Source: Candidatus Xiphinematobacter sp. (lineage in GTDB: Bacteria; Verrucomicrobiota; Verrucomicrobiia; Chthoniobacterales; Xiphinematobacteraceae). Taken from it: a stretch of 64,000 nucleotides of DNA. A program made the translations under genes and the position numbers. The stretch spans positions 430,673 through 494,672 of the forward strand of contig CP068473.1 in assembly GCA_016766635.1 (NCBI GenBank), written 5' to 3'. The notes beneath the pieces were generated by a model. The model had not been told where the DNA came from, did not search any database, and saw only the letters and a list, made by a program, of their open reading frames with translations. This document shows, piece after piece, positions 8,855-19,064 of this stretch (its first letter is position 1; each line of letters begins with the position of its first letter).

Positions 8855-10705
8855 ATGTGTGGAATAGTAGGCTACGTAGGCAAAGCGGCTGCTACACCAG
8901 TATTGGTAGACGGGCTCCGTAGGCTTGAGTATCGCGGCTACGATTCTGCTGGGATTGCCACCCTTACCGGTGAGACCCTGCATATTCGAAAAACAGTAGG
9001 GCATATCTCCCATCTTAAAAGTCTGCTGATGCGGCATCCTATCGAGGGAACGATAGGCATTAGCCATACGCGTTGGGCCACCCATGGGGCGGTAACCGCA
9101 CAGAACGCGCATCCTCACTCCGATCATAGCGGCCGCCTTGCCATTGTCCACAATGGCGTCATTGAAAATTTTCAAGAACTCCGTGAGGATCTTATTGCCA
9201 ATGGGGGAACCCTTCATTCTAGTACCGATACTGAAGTGATGGCCCATTTGATCGGCTATTTCTTTGGAAAGAGTGGCACACAGGGGAAAGTTGGACTCAT
9301 AGAGGCAATTCGCCAAGCCCTTAGGAAAGTGGTCGGTACCTATGGAATGGCGGTTATCCATGCCGATGTCCCAGGTGTACTTATAGGTGCTCGACATGGA
9401 AGTTCCCTTGTACTGGGTATTGGCAAGGGGGAGTATTTGCTTGCGAGTGATATTAGCGCCATTGTGCCTTACACGCATAAAGTTGTTTATCTTAATGACC
9501 GTGACATTGTATGCCTTAGTGAGGATGGTTTTGAGATCAATACCATTACTGGATTAGAATCTACTTATCACATTACCAAGGTCGATCTCACTATGGAGGA
9601 CATTAGCAAAGCTGGGTATCCTCATTACATGCTCAAGGAAATCTTTGAGCAGCCTACTAGTGTGTGTAACGCTATACGCGGGCGCCTCTCTTTGGAAGAG
9701 GCCACGGCAAAGCTAGGGGGGCTAGAGACAAGCAACGTAGAACTAAGAGCTGTGGAACATCTTGTGTTTAGTGGATGTGGCACTGCTTTTCACGCCGGGA
9801 TGGTAGGAAAATATCTCATTGAGAGTCTTGCGCACATTTCTGCTGAGTGTGAATTTGCCAGTGAGCTCCGTTACCGTAACTTGCCGGCACCTCCTAGTAC
9901 AACTTTCGTCTTCGTTGTTAGTCAAAGCGGGGAAACCGCGGATACTTTAGCAGCCCTGAGAGAGAGTCGCCGTAAGGGATACCGTACCCTTGGGATTTGC
10001 AACCACGTTGCGAGCGCTATCGCAAGGGATAGCGATGGAGGGGTGTACATGCATGCTGGACTGGAAATTGGCGTTGCGGCCACAAAGTCTTTTACCTCGC
10101 AACTTACCATCCTTGCCCTAATTGCCCTCCTCTTTGGCCGTATCCATCGTCTTTCGCACACCGATGGGTTGCGCATCATCGATGAATTGGAAAGATTACC
10201 GGAGAAGATATCCCGGACACTGGAGCTTCATGAACAGGTAAGACGCATTGCCCGCAAATATGCCCACGCTAAGTCATTCCTCTTTCTGGGTCGCCAATGT
10301 AACTATCCAGTCGCCCTAGAAGGGGCGCTAAAACTTACCGAGATTTCCTATATAGCAGCTTCTGGATTCCCAAGCGCTGAACTAAAACACGGCATTATTG
10401 CTCTCGTCGCTCCGGAAATTCCCTCTGTTTTTATTGCACCGGAGGACTCCGTCCTGGGAAAAAATCTTAATAACATGCAGGAGGTTAAAGCACGCAATGG
10501 CCCTGTTATAGCCATTGGCACTGAAGGAAATAAATCACTAGCACGGATAGCGGACGACGTCTTGCTTGTTCCGGAAGCACCAGAGTACATTTCCCCCATC
10601 CTTACAGTGATTCCTTTACAGCTTCTTGCCTATTATATTGCAGTTGAATTGGGACGTGATGTCGATAAACCAAGAAATCTTGCTAAGAGTGTTACCGTGG
10701 AATGA
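8855..10705 (+). CDS. glmS: Glutamine-fructose-6-phosphate aminotransferase
   Basis: The 616-residue enzyme makes glucosamine-6-phosphate, the first step toward UDP-GlcNAc for peptidoglycan and lipopolysaccharide. The start is fixed by the catalytic N-terminal cysteine (MCGIVGYVGK, C2). The glutaminase domain holds SHTRWATHG and the two C-terminal SIS domains hold SGCGTAFHAG, SQSGETADT and ALKLTEISY. The C-terminus KPRNLAKSVTVE is the family end. The 95-base spacer to glgC is too short for a glmS ribozyme, so control is unlikely to be of the Firmicutes type. Confidence 0.97.
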   Translation: MCGIVGYVGKAAATPVLVDGLRRLEYRGYDSAGIATLTGETLHIRKTVGHISHLKSLLMRHPIEGTIGISHTRWATHGAVTAQNAHPHSDHSGRLAIVHNGVIENFQELREDLIANGGTLHSSTDTEVMAHLIGYFFGKSGTQGKVGLIEAIRQALRKVVGTYGMAVIHADVPGVLIGARHGSSLVLGIGKGEYLLASDISAIVPYTHKVVYLNDRDIVCLSEDGFEINTITGLESTYHITKVDLTMEDISKAGYPHYMLKEIFEQPTSVCNAIRGRLSLEEATAKLGGLETSNVELRAVEHLVFSGCGTAFHAGMVGKYLIESLAHISAECEFASELRYRNLPAPPSTTFVFVVSQSGETADTLAALRESRRKGYRTLGICNHVASAIARDSDGGVYMHAGLEIGVAATKSFTSQLTILALIALLFGRIHRLSHTDGLRIIDELERLPEKISRTLELHEQVRRIARKYAHAKSFLFLGRQCNYPVALEGALKLTEISYIAASGFPSAELKHGIIALVAPEIPSVFIAPEDSVLGKNLNNMQEVKARNGPVIAIGTEGNKSLARIADDVLLVPEAPEYISPILTVIPLQLLAYYIAVELGRDVDKPRNLAKSVTVE

Positions 10706-11109
10706 CTATCGGTTGTATATGAGAGATGTTCAAGCATAGGCAAAAGCCATACCATCTGCACAAAGTGTTACGCAACGGCGACGGAATTGAATGCGTAAGA
10801 GGGCTTTTTAAACGAGACGCCGGAGGACCAAACCCCCTTGATTACCCTACCTCGCCGGCAAAACTTCCATCCTAGAGAGCGATTGGGGGAGCGCTCTAGC
10901 TTCTTTCTTCACCGGATCTACCTTTGACGCATAGCCAACTACACACCTGTCTTCCAGTAGATCCCTCTTCTAATCCCTAATCCCTTCTAATCTTCACCAA
11001 AGGGGCTCGCAAAGGTTCGAAAAGATAAAAAATAAAGGTGGAAGTTGGTGGGAGATCCCTCCCTAGATAGCGGGAGGGAGAAAGGCAGAAGGTTGGATGG
11101 CCCAACTGT
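10706..11109. other. Gap after glmS, weak terminator
   Basis: No gene is supported in these 404 bases. A 7-base inverted repeat, TTACGCA (10768-10774) and TGCGTAA (10792-10798), is followed by five T at 10805-10809. It could end the glmS transcript, although the stem is not GC-rich and the loop is long. The rest shows nothing recognisable. Confidence 0.3.
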
Positions 11110-11505
11110 TTAGCTACCATAATTCTTCGAGAATTTTTTCTTCCTTTCCACAATTTCCTGGGCATCATTATTCCCCCCTTGCGAGAAGGGGAGAGGGGAC
11201 GATGTCGCGTTTGACTCATCAACTGTAGATTGATTGGAAGTTGACCGCACGTAAGCAAGACGCACGTCAGCAAGGGTCACATTGAGGATCTCAGATTCCT
11301 CCGGACTGAGATTTCCACTGGTTTTTTCTTGTAGCATTTCCAATTGATCAATGAATAGGCGTGCCGCTTCGAAATTCTGCACTACTTTCCCCGTGGAGGG
11401 GTGCGGAATCTTTCCCAGGAAAAGGAGGGCCTGCTGGGCTTGCATTCTTATAAACTCAAGGAAACGCTGACTAGAGGTGGGAAGGCTGAGTGAGGTTGCT
11501 TTCAT
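11110..11505 (-). CDS. DUF1844 family protein
   Basis: The 131-residue soluble protein carries the DUF1844 pattern: FLGKIPHPSTGKVVQNFEAARLFIDQL near residues 29-55, then LEMLQEKTSGNLSPEESEIL. The family is small, widespread in PVC bacteria and some other phyla, and of unknown function. The C-terminal 40 residues are Ser/Asn-rich with a basic end and look disordered. It lies 91 bases downstream of the M16 peptidase on the same strand. Confidence 0.75.
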   Translation of the reverse strand: MKATSLSLPTSSQRFLEFIRMQAQQALLFLGKIPHPSTGKVVQNFEAARLFIDQLEMLQEKTSGNLSPEESEILNVTLADVRLAYVRSTSNQSTVDESNATSSPLPFSQGGNNDAQEIVERKKKFSKNYGS

Positions 11506-11596
11506 CTTTATCTTTTCTTTATATTAACTGAGAAGCATAAAGGGTTTCGGAACCCACTAGAATTCCGGGAAAAACTCCAGAATTTTGGAGGCATAT

Positions 11597-14314
11597 TCAC
11601 AGATCACTAGAATTTGAATTTCGGCGAACGACAGCTTCCGCGCAGCCAGGTACTCCCAGATACCTTTGCGCAACTTTCTGGACTTCCTCTGCTGTCACTG
11701 CTTGAATTTCAGCGCTACGCTTTTGATAATGGTCGAAACCCAGACCCAAGAGCTCGTTTGTTGCACATAGAGAGGCAAAAGAAAAGACATTCTGTGAACG
11801 AACAGATTCAAAGCCGAGGAGCTTTTTCTTAGCACGGTCTAGCTCATCTGTCGTTAAGCCTTCAGTAGCCACTTTATTGATTTCTTCGACTAATTCGTTC
11901 CGGGCTTGTTTAGCCCTGCGGGGATCCGTTCCAAGGTAATATGCGAAGAGTCCTGGCACGAGCCCAATCATTTGACTGGCGCCTACATAGTAGGCCAGTG
12001 CATTTTTTTCACGAATACGCGCGAAAAAGCGAGAACTTAGATCGTTACTCGCCTCCTGCAGAAGTTCCATCGCTGGGCGATCCACGCTAGTAACGTCCAC
12101 CCCTTGATACGCGAGTGTGATTACTGTTTGTTGTTTTTGGGAGATTTTTTCAACAAAAACTCTTGAAGCAAGCGGTTTCACTAATGGTGGGTGCGCCGCT
12201 GCCAATTGCCCAGATGGCAGGTTTCCAAAAACTTTTTCCACTATCGGAAGTACTGACTCGGCCTTAATATCTCCGAATATTGCCAGCACCCCGTTGTGCG
12301 CCACGAGAACTTCCTCCTTAAATCTCCGCAGATCAACGGCGGTGAGATTGGAGACCGTTTTTTCGGTGCCCAACGGAGGCATCCCGTAGGGATGGCTTCC
12401 AAACAGTGCGCGACGTGCGAGATTGCGTGCTGCAAAGGTAATTTGATCATCGCTGGATTGAATAGCCGCAATTTGGGTAGACTTCTCCAACTCTACTTCC
12501 TGCTCCGGAAATTTTGCGTGCTCTATTACATCGGAAAGAACGATTAATCCATGCTTTAGGTAAGGGGACATCATTTCGACACTAACAGTAATAAAATTGT
12601 CTCCAGAGTTGCTGTCGATAGTTCCCCCAAGAGATTCCACCTCATTAGAAATTTCCCAAGCGCTCCGTGTCTTTGTCCCCTTTAGCAGGGTAGATGCAAG
12701 CAGTGGGGAAATCCCGTTGTACTGAGCATTTTCCAAGAGCACTCCACCACGGAAGGCTGCAATAGCTATAGCGAGCGGCAAGCGTTTGTCCTCGCTAATT
12801 AGTACCCGGAGACCATTTACCAGGGTAAATTTCCTTACCGAACGTTGTAGGGGCTTTGGAACAATCTCTGCATTTGCTTCCGCTCGGGCTGTCCCTATAG
12901 GGTTTAACTCAGTGACACTAAGGGTGTCTGATCGTAGGTACTTACGTGCCACTGTGCGTACACTAGACGCAGTTACCCTTTGTGCCGCATTAAGGTAGTC
13001 ATAATTGAAGCTAGGATTGTGTGCAGTCAACCAGCTAGAACCCAGTTGAGCAGCTCGTCCATGTGTATCCATCAAATTTTGAAGTTCTGAAGAAAGAAAT
13101 GCCATTTTTGCCTTGCGAAGCTCCTGTTCCCCTACCTCTTTGGAACGTACCCCCTCCACAATGGATAGAATAGAGGACTCAACCTGTTTACGCTTGTCTG
13201 AGTTGCAGACCGCCACGATCCCAAATATTCCACTATCACGCCAAGTATAAACGTGTGAGGCTATCGAGTGCACAAGACGTTGTCTTTCCCGCAGTTCACG
13301 GTTTAGAACTGAGCTACTCCCTACACCTAGGATGGTTGCCAGTACATCAAGGATAGGTGTGTCTGAATCTGTTAAACCTGCAGTTCTCCACGAGAATCCA
13401 ACCCGACTCAGTTCGGTGGGAAACTCCTCGGCTATAAACCGTCTCCCGGCTTGTGGTGGTTCCACTGGATACGTAACAGGTTCCAATGCTCTACGGGGGA
13501 AAATTTGGAAGAATGAGGTAAGCTGCTCCCGAACCTGTGTAGCATCAATGTCGCCCACTACAACGAAGGTTAGATTGTTGGGGACATAGCGTTTCTTATA
13601 GTACTCCAAGACATCTTTCCGTTCTAGCTGGTTATAGATATCTAGATGTCCGATAATCGGGTGGCAGTAAGGACTTTGAGAAAAAACAGTGCGTGCAATC
13701 AGCTGCCAATTGGCGCGGTCTGGATCATCGGACCCCATTGCAAACTCCCTCCGGATGACCTCCTGCTCTTTAGCATATTCTTCCTCCGGGATAGTCGAAT
13801 TCATCATTGCATCGGCGAGGATGGAGATTGCCTTATGAGTACCCGTAGAAGGAATATCAACCCAAAAGGCCGTGCGATCATACCAAGTATAGGCGTTGAT
13901 GTATCCTCCTAGGTCCTGTATCTGCCGAGCAATGTCTCCCACTTTCCTTGTGGTGGTGCCTTTGAAAAGCATGTGCTCCAGGATGTGTGAAAGACCAGCT
14001 CCCATCCACTTCCCTTCAGTGACACTGCCGGTAGCACAGAATACCTGTATGCTTGCCACGGGGGTACTGTGGTCCTCATCAGTAATGAGAGTCATCCCAT
14101 TTGGGAAAGTATAAACGCAGGCTTGGTGAGATGGGAGAGTTGGAGGGATCATAGCAATGGTGCTCGCAGTAGTCATAAGGAGAAAAATACTTTTTCTGCA
14201 GAGGGAAGGGAAAAGTTGTCTGCGCAGGAAACTAAAGTAGGTGCGATACAAGGCGTATACACACTGGATTCCGCAAGTGGAAGACTGGAAGTGGATCGAA
14301 AGAGACTTGTTCAC
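11597..14314 (-). CDS. Tandem M16 family zinc peptidase
   Basis: The protein contains two insulinase-like halves, as in one-chain M16 peptidases. The N-terminal half has the inverted zinc motif HILEH (residues 110-114 from the longest start) and the downstream glutamate region EQEVIRREF. The C-terminal half (from about residue 470, KFTLVNGLRVLISEDKRLPLA) lacks HxxEH, as is usual for the structural half. The N-terminus is uncertain. The GTG at 14314 has AAGGAG only one base before it, while an ATG at 14176 (residue 47) would start just before a short hydrophobic stretch. It probably degrades peptides in the periplasm or at the membrane. Confidence 0.88.
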   Translation of the reverse strand: MNKSLSIHFQSSTCGIQCVYALYRTYFSFLRRQLFPSLCRKSIFLLMTTASTIAMIPPTLPSHQACVYTFPNGMTLITDEDHSTPVASIQVFCATGSVTEGKWMGAGLSHILEHMLFKGTTTRKVGDIARQIQDLGGYINAYTWYDRTAFWVDIPSTGTHKAISILADAMMNSTIPEEEYAKEQEVIRREFAMGSDDPDRANWQLIARTVFSQSPYCHPIIGHLDIYNQLERKDVLEYYKKRYVPNNLTFVVVGDIDATQVREQLTSFFQIFPRRALEPVTYPVEPPQAGRRFIAEEFPTELSRVGFSWRTAGLTDSDTPILDVLATILGVGSSSVLNRELRERQRLVHSIASHVYTWRDSGIFGIVAVCNSDKRKQVESSILSIVEGVRSKEVGEQELRKAKMAFLSSELQNLMDTHGRAAQLGSSWLTAHNPSFNYDYLNAAQRVTASSVRTVARKYLRSDTLSVTELNPIGTARAEANAEIVPKPLQRSVRKFTLVNGLRVLISEDKRLPLAIAIAAFRGGVLLENAQYNGISPLLASTLLKGTKTRSAWEISNEVESLGGTIDSNSGDNFITVSVEMMSPYLKHGLIVLSDVIEHAKFPEQEVELEKSTQIAAIQSSDDQITFAARNLARRALFGSHPYGMPPLGTEKTVSNLTAVDLRRFKEEVLVAHNGVLAIFGDIKAESVLPIVEKVFGNLPSGQLAAAHPPLVKPLASRVFVEKISQKQQTVITLAYQGVDVTSVDRPAMELLQEASNDLSSRFFARIREKNALAYYVGASQMIGLVPGLFAYYLGTDPRRAKQARNELVEEINKVATEGLTTDELDRAKKKLLGFESVRSQNVFSFASLCATNELLGLGFDHYQKRSAEIQAVTAEEVQKVAQRYLGVPGCAEAVVRRNSNSSDL

Positions 14315-15197
14315 GCTCCTTGTCTAGAAAAACCCACGGGGACACTAAGGGCCCTCCCGAAGAAGAAAAAACCCACCTCTTGCCTCTTGAAAGTCTCCGA
14401 GATGCCTGTGTCCTCCACTCCAGTCCATCAGGAATCTAGCAATTCGTCTAGGAAAGAGGTTTTTTCTAATATCATCGGAAAAGTTCTCTGCTGCATACTG
14501 CTGCCGCCCTGGCCCGCTAGGCCTAGTAAGTTTCTGGCTGCATCCTTCCTCCTTGGATGAACAGCTGCTATAGCTGCTTTCCGTTCGCTGCAGGGGCAAG
14601 GGAAATCCCGGTGGCATGGTGGAATTTCTTCTTCCTTTTTGGAAACTCAAGCTTGTTGGGACGGAGACAGCGCAAGTGGGAAGTCATACATGGTTTTGGA
14701 CCTCACCCAACAAATAATCTTCTACAAGAGGGACCAGTTGGTTAGGGTTGCACCAGTTTGTACAGGAAGGGGAAACTACGGTGTGCCCACGTTTTTCTCG
14801 TGACACAGAAGGATACGTGCCACACATCTAGTCTGTACGGGGACTTTGTTGATGCTAGGGGAGGAGTTTGGTAGTTGCTAACTTTAGACGACACACCCCC
14901 CTTCCTCCCTTTTTTTTGCTGAAGCGCTTTTTTTGTGGAGCCTCTATGCCCTTTTTATGCGCCTTTATAGTAGTGTAAGAATCCACGGCAGACCCCTCCC
15001 AGGAAGTAATAGACTCGCCTTGGCTGCATCCGGATTCCTAACAAAAATGGCCAAAGTCTTCTTCCAGAACATCCCCTTTAGGGACGCCAGTTAGTGTCGT
15101 GCATGAGTATATCCGCACGCTACACGAGCAGGGTGCTCCATTGTGTGAGAGGAGAAAAACATATGAAACAGCAAAAAACCTATAGGGATGGCTTTTT
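14315..15197. other. 880-base gap without a recognisable gene
   Basis: Short open frames exist on both strands (for example 14345-14650 minus and 14557-14745 plus), but their composition is not protein-like and no family motif, signal peptide or ribosome-binding site supports them. No tRNA T-arm, rRNA or large repeat was seen. It may be eroded former coding sequence. Confidence 0.4.
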
Positions 15198-16490
15198 TCA
15201 GAGACAGGAGTCTTTGCCGTAAACCATGGAGGCAATCCGTAGCCGTAATGCATGTAAATGGATGAATCCATCCGCATCAGATTGATTATAAACCTCATCA
15301 GTGGAGCCGCTACTTTCCATAGTGGCAATGTGGGGGATATAGAGGCATGAGGTGCTCTTCCGCCCCGCCGCAATGACATTACCCTTGTAGAGTTTAAGCC
15401 TTACCGTACCGGACACGTATGTTTGAGATTCAGTTATTAAGGCTTGGATAGCTTTCCGTTCAGGAGAAAACCAAAAGCCATTGTATATAAGAGTACTGTA
15501 CTGAGGCACGAGGGAATCACGCAGATGCATGACTTCTCTATCCATGGTTAGGGATTCCATCTGGCGGTGCGCGAAGTGCAAAATGGCACCGCCTGGAGTT
15601 TCATACACACCACGACTTTTCATACCGACAAAACGGTTTTCCACCATATCCACCCGGCCAATCCCGTGCTTGCCTCCGAGCCTATTGAGCACACGCATCA
15701 CCAGGAGTGGACTGAGTGTCACGTCATCCCCCTTCTCTTCATGCCCCATGCAATGCAGGACATCCTGTAGCCCAGAACAGGCCAAGCCAACACAATTGCC
15801 TTTTTCGAAAAAGAGTTCCAAAGTTTCCGTGTAATCAGGAGCATCCTGCGGAGAGGTACTCAAGCGGAACATATTTCTATCGCTATCTGTTGAAGCATCA
15901 ATCCAAGGGTCCTCTAGTGCACCTCCTTCGTAGCTGATATGCAGCAAGTTGCGATCGGTAGAATACGGTCGTTCCAAAGAGACGGAAACCGGAATGCTCT
16001 CCCGCTTTGCATAAGCGATTAGCTCTGCTCGCCCAGGGAACTGGCTGCGAAAGCGCTCATCCCTCCACGGAGCGATAACCTTTAGGCTGGGGGCTAGTGC
16101 TGCAACTGCCAGCTCAAAACGAACCTGGTCATTCCCCTTTCCCGTAGCTCCATGGGCGACAGCCTGCGCTTTTTCTTTAAGCGCAATTTCCACCATGCGC
16201 TTGGCAATAAGTGGCCGCGCAATGCTGGTCCCCAAGAAGTACTGCCACTCATACAGAGCACCTGCCTGTATGAGTGGAAAGATATAGTCCCTCGCGAATT
16301 CTAGCCGTAAGTCCTCTACGTAGCACCTGCTTGCCCCAGTCCGCATAGCTTTCTCTACTACTCCCTCCAGCTCTTCTTCTTGTCCTATGTCCGCACAAAA
16401 AGCGACCACCTCGGCGCAATAAGCCTGCTTCACCCACTTGAGAACGACGGACGTATCTAGGCCCCCCGAGTAAGCTACTACAATCTTCAT
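15198..16490 (-). CDS. argG: Argininosuccinate synthase
   Basis: The 430-residue enzyme joins citrulline and aspartate with ATP to argininosuccinate. The start is placed at the ATG of [14 protein letters not shown] because the PP-loop SGGLDTS (residues 8-14) belongs at the extreme N-terminus; the open frame upstream to 16631 has no family match. [13 protein letters not shown] and [15 protein letters not shown] confirm the family. No other arginine gene is in the window, so argG may serve a partial pathway or sit away from argH. Confidence 0.95.
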   Translation of the reverse strand: MKIVVAYSGGLDTSVVLKWVKQAYCAEVVAFCADIGQEEELEGVVEKAMRTGASRCYVEDLRLEFARDYIFPLIQAGALYEWQYFLGTSIARPLIAKRMVEIALKEKAQAVAHGATGKGNDQVRFELAVAALAPSLKVIAPWRDERFRSQFPGRAELIAYAKRESIPVSVSLERPYSTDRNLLHISYEGGALEDPWIDASTDSDRNMFRLSTSPQDAPDYTETLELFFEKGNCVGLACSGLQDVLHCMGHEEKGDDVTLSPLLVMRVLNRLGGKHGIGRVDMVENRFVGMKSRGVYETPGGAILHFAHRQMESLTMDREVMHLRDSLVPQYSTLIYNGFWFSPERKAIQALITESQTYVSGTVRLKLYKGNVIAAGRKSTSCLYIPHIATMESSGSTDEVYNQSDADGFIHLHALRLRIASMVYGKDSCL

Positions 16491-16884
16491 CTCTTCATCG
16501 TTCGTTTTTCCGGCACACAACCACTTCCACGTTCCTTTCCTGTTGCGTGCGTAATCAAATTCAACCGCGTTCCAAGCCCCCCTTTTCCTAAATTCAGCAC
16601 GTCTGGTTGGAGCCTCTCTGAAGTAGAGCAAGGTGGCAAGGTTTTTTCTCTACGTCCCACCTTAATCTGATCAATATGTTTCTGATCATCTGATCAATAT
16701 GTTGTCTGTTGGCTTAACGGGTCGCACTCCCTTTTTAATCCCATTGCGTCGTTTAAGGAAGATAATATCGAATATCTTCCTTTTCACACTTGCTTGATTC
16801 CGTTAGTTTGCTCCCCGTGGGTGGGGGTTGCTTCAGAGTGATATCTGTGCTGTGTCCAGCTATAACAATTGATCAGGGCTGTTT
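16491..16884. other. Divergent argG/dnaG control region
   Basis: These 394 bases separate the divergent starts of argG and dnaG. The part nearest argG is only an open extension of its frame. The centre carries the TGATCA repeats listed separately. The dnaG start is preceded by another TTGATCAG at about 16868. No further gene is visible. Confidence 0.45.
16667..16703. promoter_or_regulatory. Direct repeat with TGATCA palindromes
   Basis: CTGATCAATATGTT occurs twice, at 16667-16680 and 16690-16703, with a third partial copy CTGATCAT at 16682-16689 between them. Start-to-start spacing is 23 bases, about two helical turns. TGATCA is palindromic, so each copy is a plausible dimeric regulator site. 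The location between divergent genes suggests an operator, but no regulator is identified. Confidence 0.4.
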
Positions 16885-18708
16885 ATGGGGTTAATCTCTG
16901 AAGAGACTGTTCGCCAGGTGGCAGCCGCCAGTGACATTGTGGAGGTAATAGGTTCCTACTTTCCTCTAAAGCGTTCTGGGAGTGCCTGGCGTGCTCTTTG
17001 TCCGTTTCATAAGGAGAAGAATCCTTCCTTCTACGTTAATCCTACTCACGGAACATTTCACTGCTTCGGCTGCGGAGTAGGGGGTACCGTTATTCGGTTT
17101 GTCATGAACTATGAACGAATTAACTTTCCTGCTGCCGTGCAGCAACTTGCAAAAAGAGCAGGAATCCCTGTTCTAGAATTCAGGCAGGATGAATGCTTCC
17201 AAAACAAACGTGCACGCCTTCTATTGCTGCATGCTGAGGCCACCCATTGGTTTCATGGCAACTTGCTCAGTAGTAAGCATCCAGAGTCTGCCCAAGCCCG
17301 CCGATACTTAAAATCTCGCGGTTTTTCTGAGGAAGCCGTAGTTAGGTGGAAAGTCGGTTATGCTCCTGCCTCCTGGAACATTTTTTCAGAATGGGCAACT
17401 TCTCGTGGATTTGCGTACCATGAGCTGCTCCATTCCGGGCTTGCTGCTCAAGGAAAGGGGTCATCTTCTGGTCTCTATGATCGTTTTAGGGGAAGAGTGA
17501 TGTTCCCTATCCACAATGCTTCAGGAGAGGTGATCGCCTTTAGCGGACGCATTGTAGGGAAGGCTTTTTCTGAAAGAAAATATTTGAATTCTCCGGAAAC
17601 GCCTCTCTTCTCCAAAAAAAGAACTCTTTTTGGACTAGACAAAGCCAAGCATGCCCTGATTGAATCAGGGGAAGCTGTAGTATGCGAAGGACAGATCGAC
17701 CTCATTTCTTGCTTTGAAGCGGGCATCCGTAATGTTGTTTCCCTACAGGGAGTTGCATTCACTGAGGAACAGGCGCGTCTCCTTAAGCGTTACGTAGAGC
17801 GGGTGTTGCTTTGCTTCGATGCCGATCGCGCTGGGGGGCAGGCTGTTGAGCATTCCCTTCCCGCTCTTTTCTCTTGTGAATTGGGTGTCAAAATTGTCTG
17901 TCTTCCCTCAGGAGAGGATCTTGACTCTACTGTTCGACGGATAGGCCCAGCAGCCTTTCGAAGTTTACTTACCCAGGCTCCTGATTACTTTGATTTTGCT
18001 ATCGATCAAGCTGCCAGGAATGGGTCTTTATCCGATCCCACAAGCCAGGTTACTCTGGTGCGTAAATTCGCTTCCCTGCTTACCTGGGTTGAAACTCTGG
18101 CCTTACGCGAAGTGTTCTCTATGAAGATCGCGTCTCGTCTTGGTGTTTCTTTGCAAGCTCTTGCGCAACTCCTTGCCGAAAATATTCGCCGTAGGCACCT
18201 TCCAGGTATGGAAGTTGCCTCTCTTCCTACTTTGCTTTCCCTAGAAGAGGGTCCGAAATTACTCTGCCGCCTCGCGCTTTTTTCACTGGAGGTGCGAGGG
18301 TGGCTCTCAGGAAGAACCTGCCCCTCCGTCCAGCAGCTCTTTCCCAACATCCCTCTTCTAGAGAAAATTCTAACCAGTAAAGTTGCATTAGATGATCCAT
18401 CGTCATTCAGAGCCTTCTTAGAATCCCTTAATCCCACCGAGGCAAACACGGTGTTAGCATGGGATCTACATAAGAAGATGCCAGACACTCCTCTCTCAAC
18501 TGCTATGGACTGCTGGTTGGGAATAGTACGTCGCTATCTAAAGGCGAGACAGGCATCCGTACGGATCAAGTTGCAAGGCCTCCATCCTAGCGACGAGGAA
18601 CACCACGTCCTACAGAAAGAATTTCTTGATCTCCAGCAGAGGCTGCAAGATATCTCGCCGCCTTCCTTACCCCGCAACCTGTTCTTGAAAGAAGCCCACT
18701 TGGATTGA
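16885..18708 (+). CDS. dnaG: DNA primase
   Basis: The 607-residue primase makes RNA primers for replication. The CHC2 zinc finger uses C39, H42, C60 and C63 (CPFHKEKNPSF, FHCFGCG). The Toprim core follows with GEAVVCEGQIDLIS (about residue 263) and LLCFDADRAGGQA. The C-terminal region, which in the family binds the replicative helicase, is present. rpoD follows on the same strand after 356 bases, a pairing seen in many bacteria (the macromolecular synthesis operon). Confidence 0.96.
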   Translation: MGLISEETVRQVAAASDIVEVIGSYFPLKRSGSAWRALCPFHKEKNPSFYVNPTHGTFHCFGCGVGGTVIRFVMNYERINFPAAVQQLAKRAGIPVLEFRQDECFQNKRARLLLLHAEATHWFHGNLLSSKHPESAQARRYLKSRGFSEEAVVRWKVGYAPASWNIFSEWATSRGFAYHELLHSGLAAQGKGSSSGLYDRFRGRVMFPIHNASGEVIAFSGRIVGKAFSERKYLNSPETPLFSKKRTLFGLDKAKHALIESGEAVVCEGQIDLISCFEAGIRNVVSLQGVAFTEEQARLLKRYVERVLLCFDADRAGGQAVEHSLPALFSCELGVKIVCLPSGEDLDSTVRRIGPAAFRSLLTQAPDYFDFAIDQAARNGSLSDPTSQVTLVRKFASLLTWVETLALREVFSMKIASRLGVSLQALAQLLAENIRRRHLPGMEVASLPTLLSLEEGPKLLCRLALFSLEVRGWLSGRTCPSVQQLFPNIPLLEKILTSKVALDDPSSFRAFLESLNPTEANTVLAWDLHKKMPDTPLSTAMDCWLGIVRRYLKARQASVRIKLQGLHPSDEEHHVLQKEFLDLQQRLQDISPPSLPRNLFLKEAHLD

Positions 18709-18752
18709 AGACCACTTCCGGGCTCTCTAGATCCAAAACGACAAGGAACAAA

Positions 18753-18896
18753 ATGCCCGAGTTCCGTGCTTTGGACCAACCTTCCTGCAGACCGCCAGAT
18801 CCCAAAAATATAAAGACCCGTCAGCAAACCAAAATTAAAGCGTATGCCAAAATGCTTAGGGAGAACAAGGGTGCACAGTTTCTCCGTAAGAAGTAA
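18753..18896 (+). CDS. Small basic protein between dnaG and rpoD
   Basis: A 47-residue frame has an AAGGA site six bases before its ATG, better than most genes here. It ends in a strongly basic helix-like tail (KTRQQTKIKAYAKMLRENKG, then AQFLRKK). The tail pattern faintly recalls ribosomal protein S21, whose gene sits beside dnaG and rpoD in enterobacteria, but the core of S21 is not present and I do not assign it. Position and ribosome-binding site make a real gene plausible. Confidence 0.45.
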   Translation: MPEFRALDQPSCRPPDPKNIKTRQQTKIKAYAKMLRENKGAQFLRKK

Positions 18897-19064
18897 GTAC
18901 AGCGCCTCTGAACCTTCAGTTCTGTCCAATGGAGGCCCCGTAAGTTTCCTCACGTATCCCAAGGAGCAGCACATACCGAAGGGATTTATAGGACCTTCAC
19001 CGGGTCTCCCTTATCCTGTTTAGAAAAAACCTCCCCCAAGGCAAGTACCTCCCCGAACAAGCAA

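Noticed and set aside
14345-14650. 101-codon ORF in the M16-argG gap
   Set aside because: Ser/Arg/Gly-biased composition typical of non-coding reading; no start signal or homologous motif.
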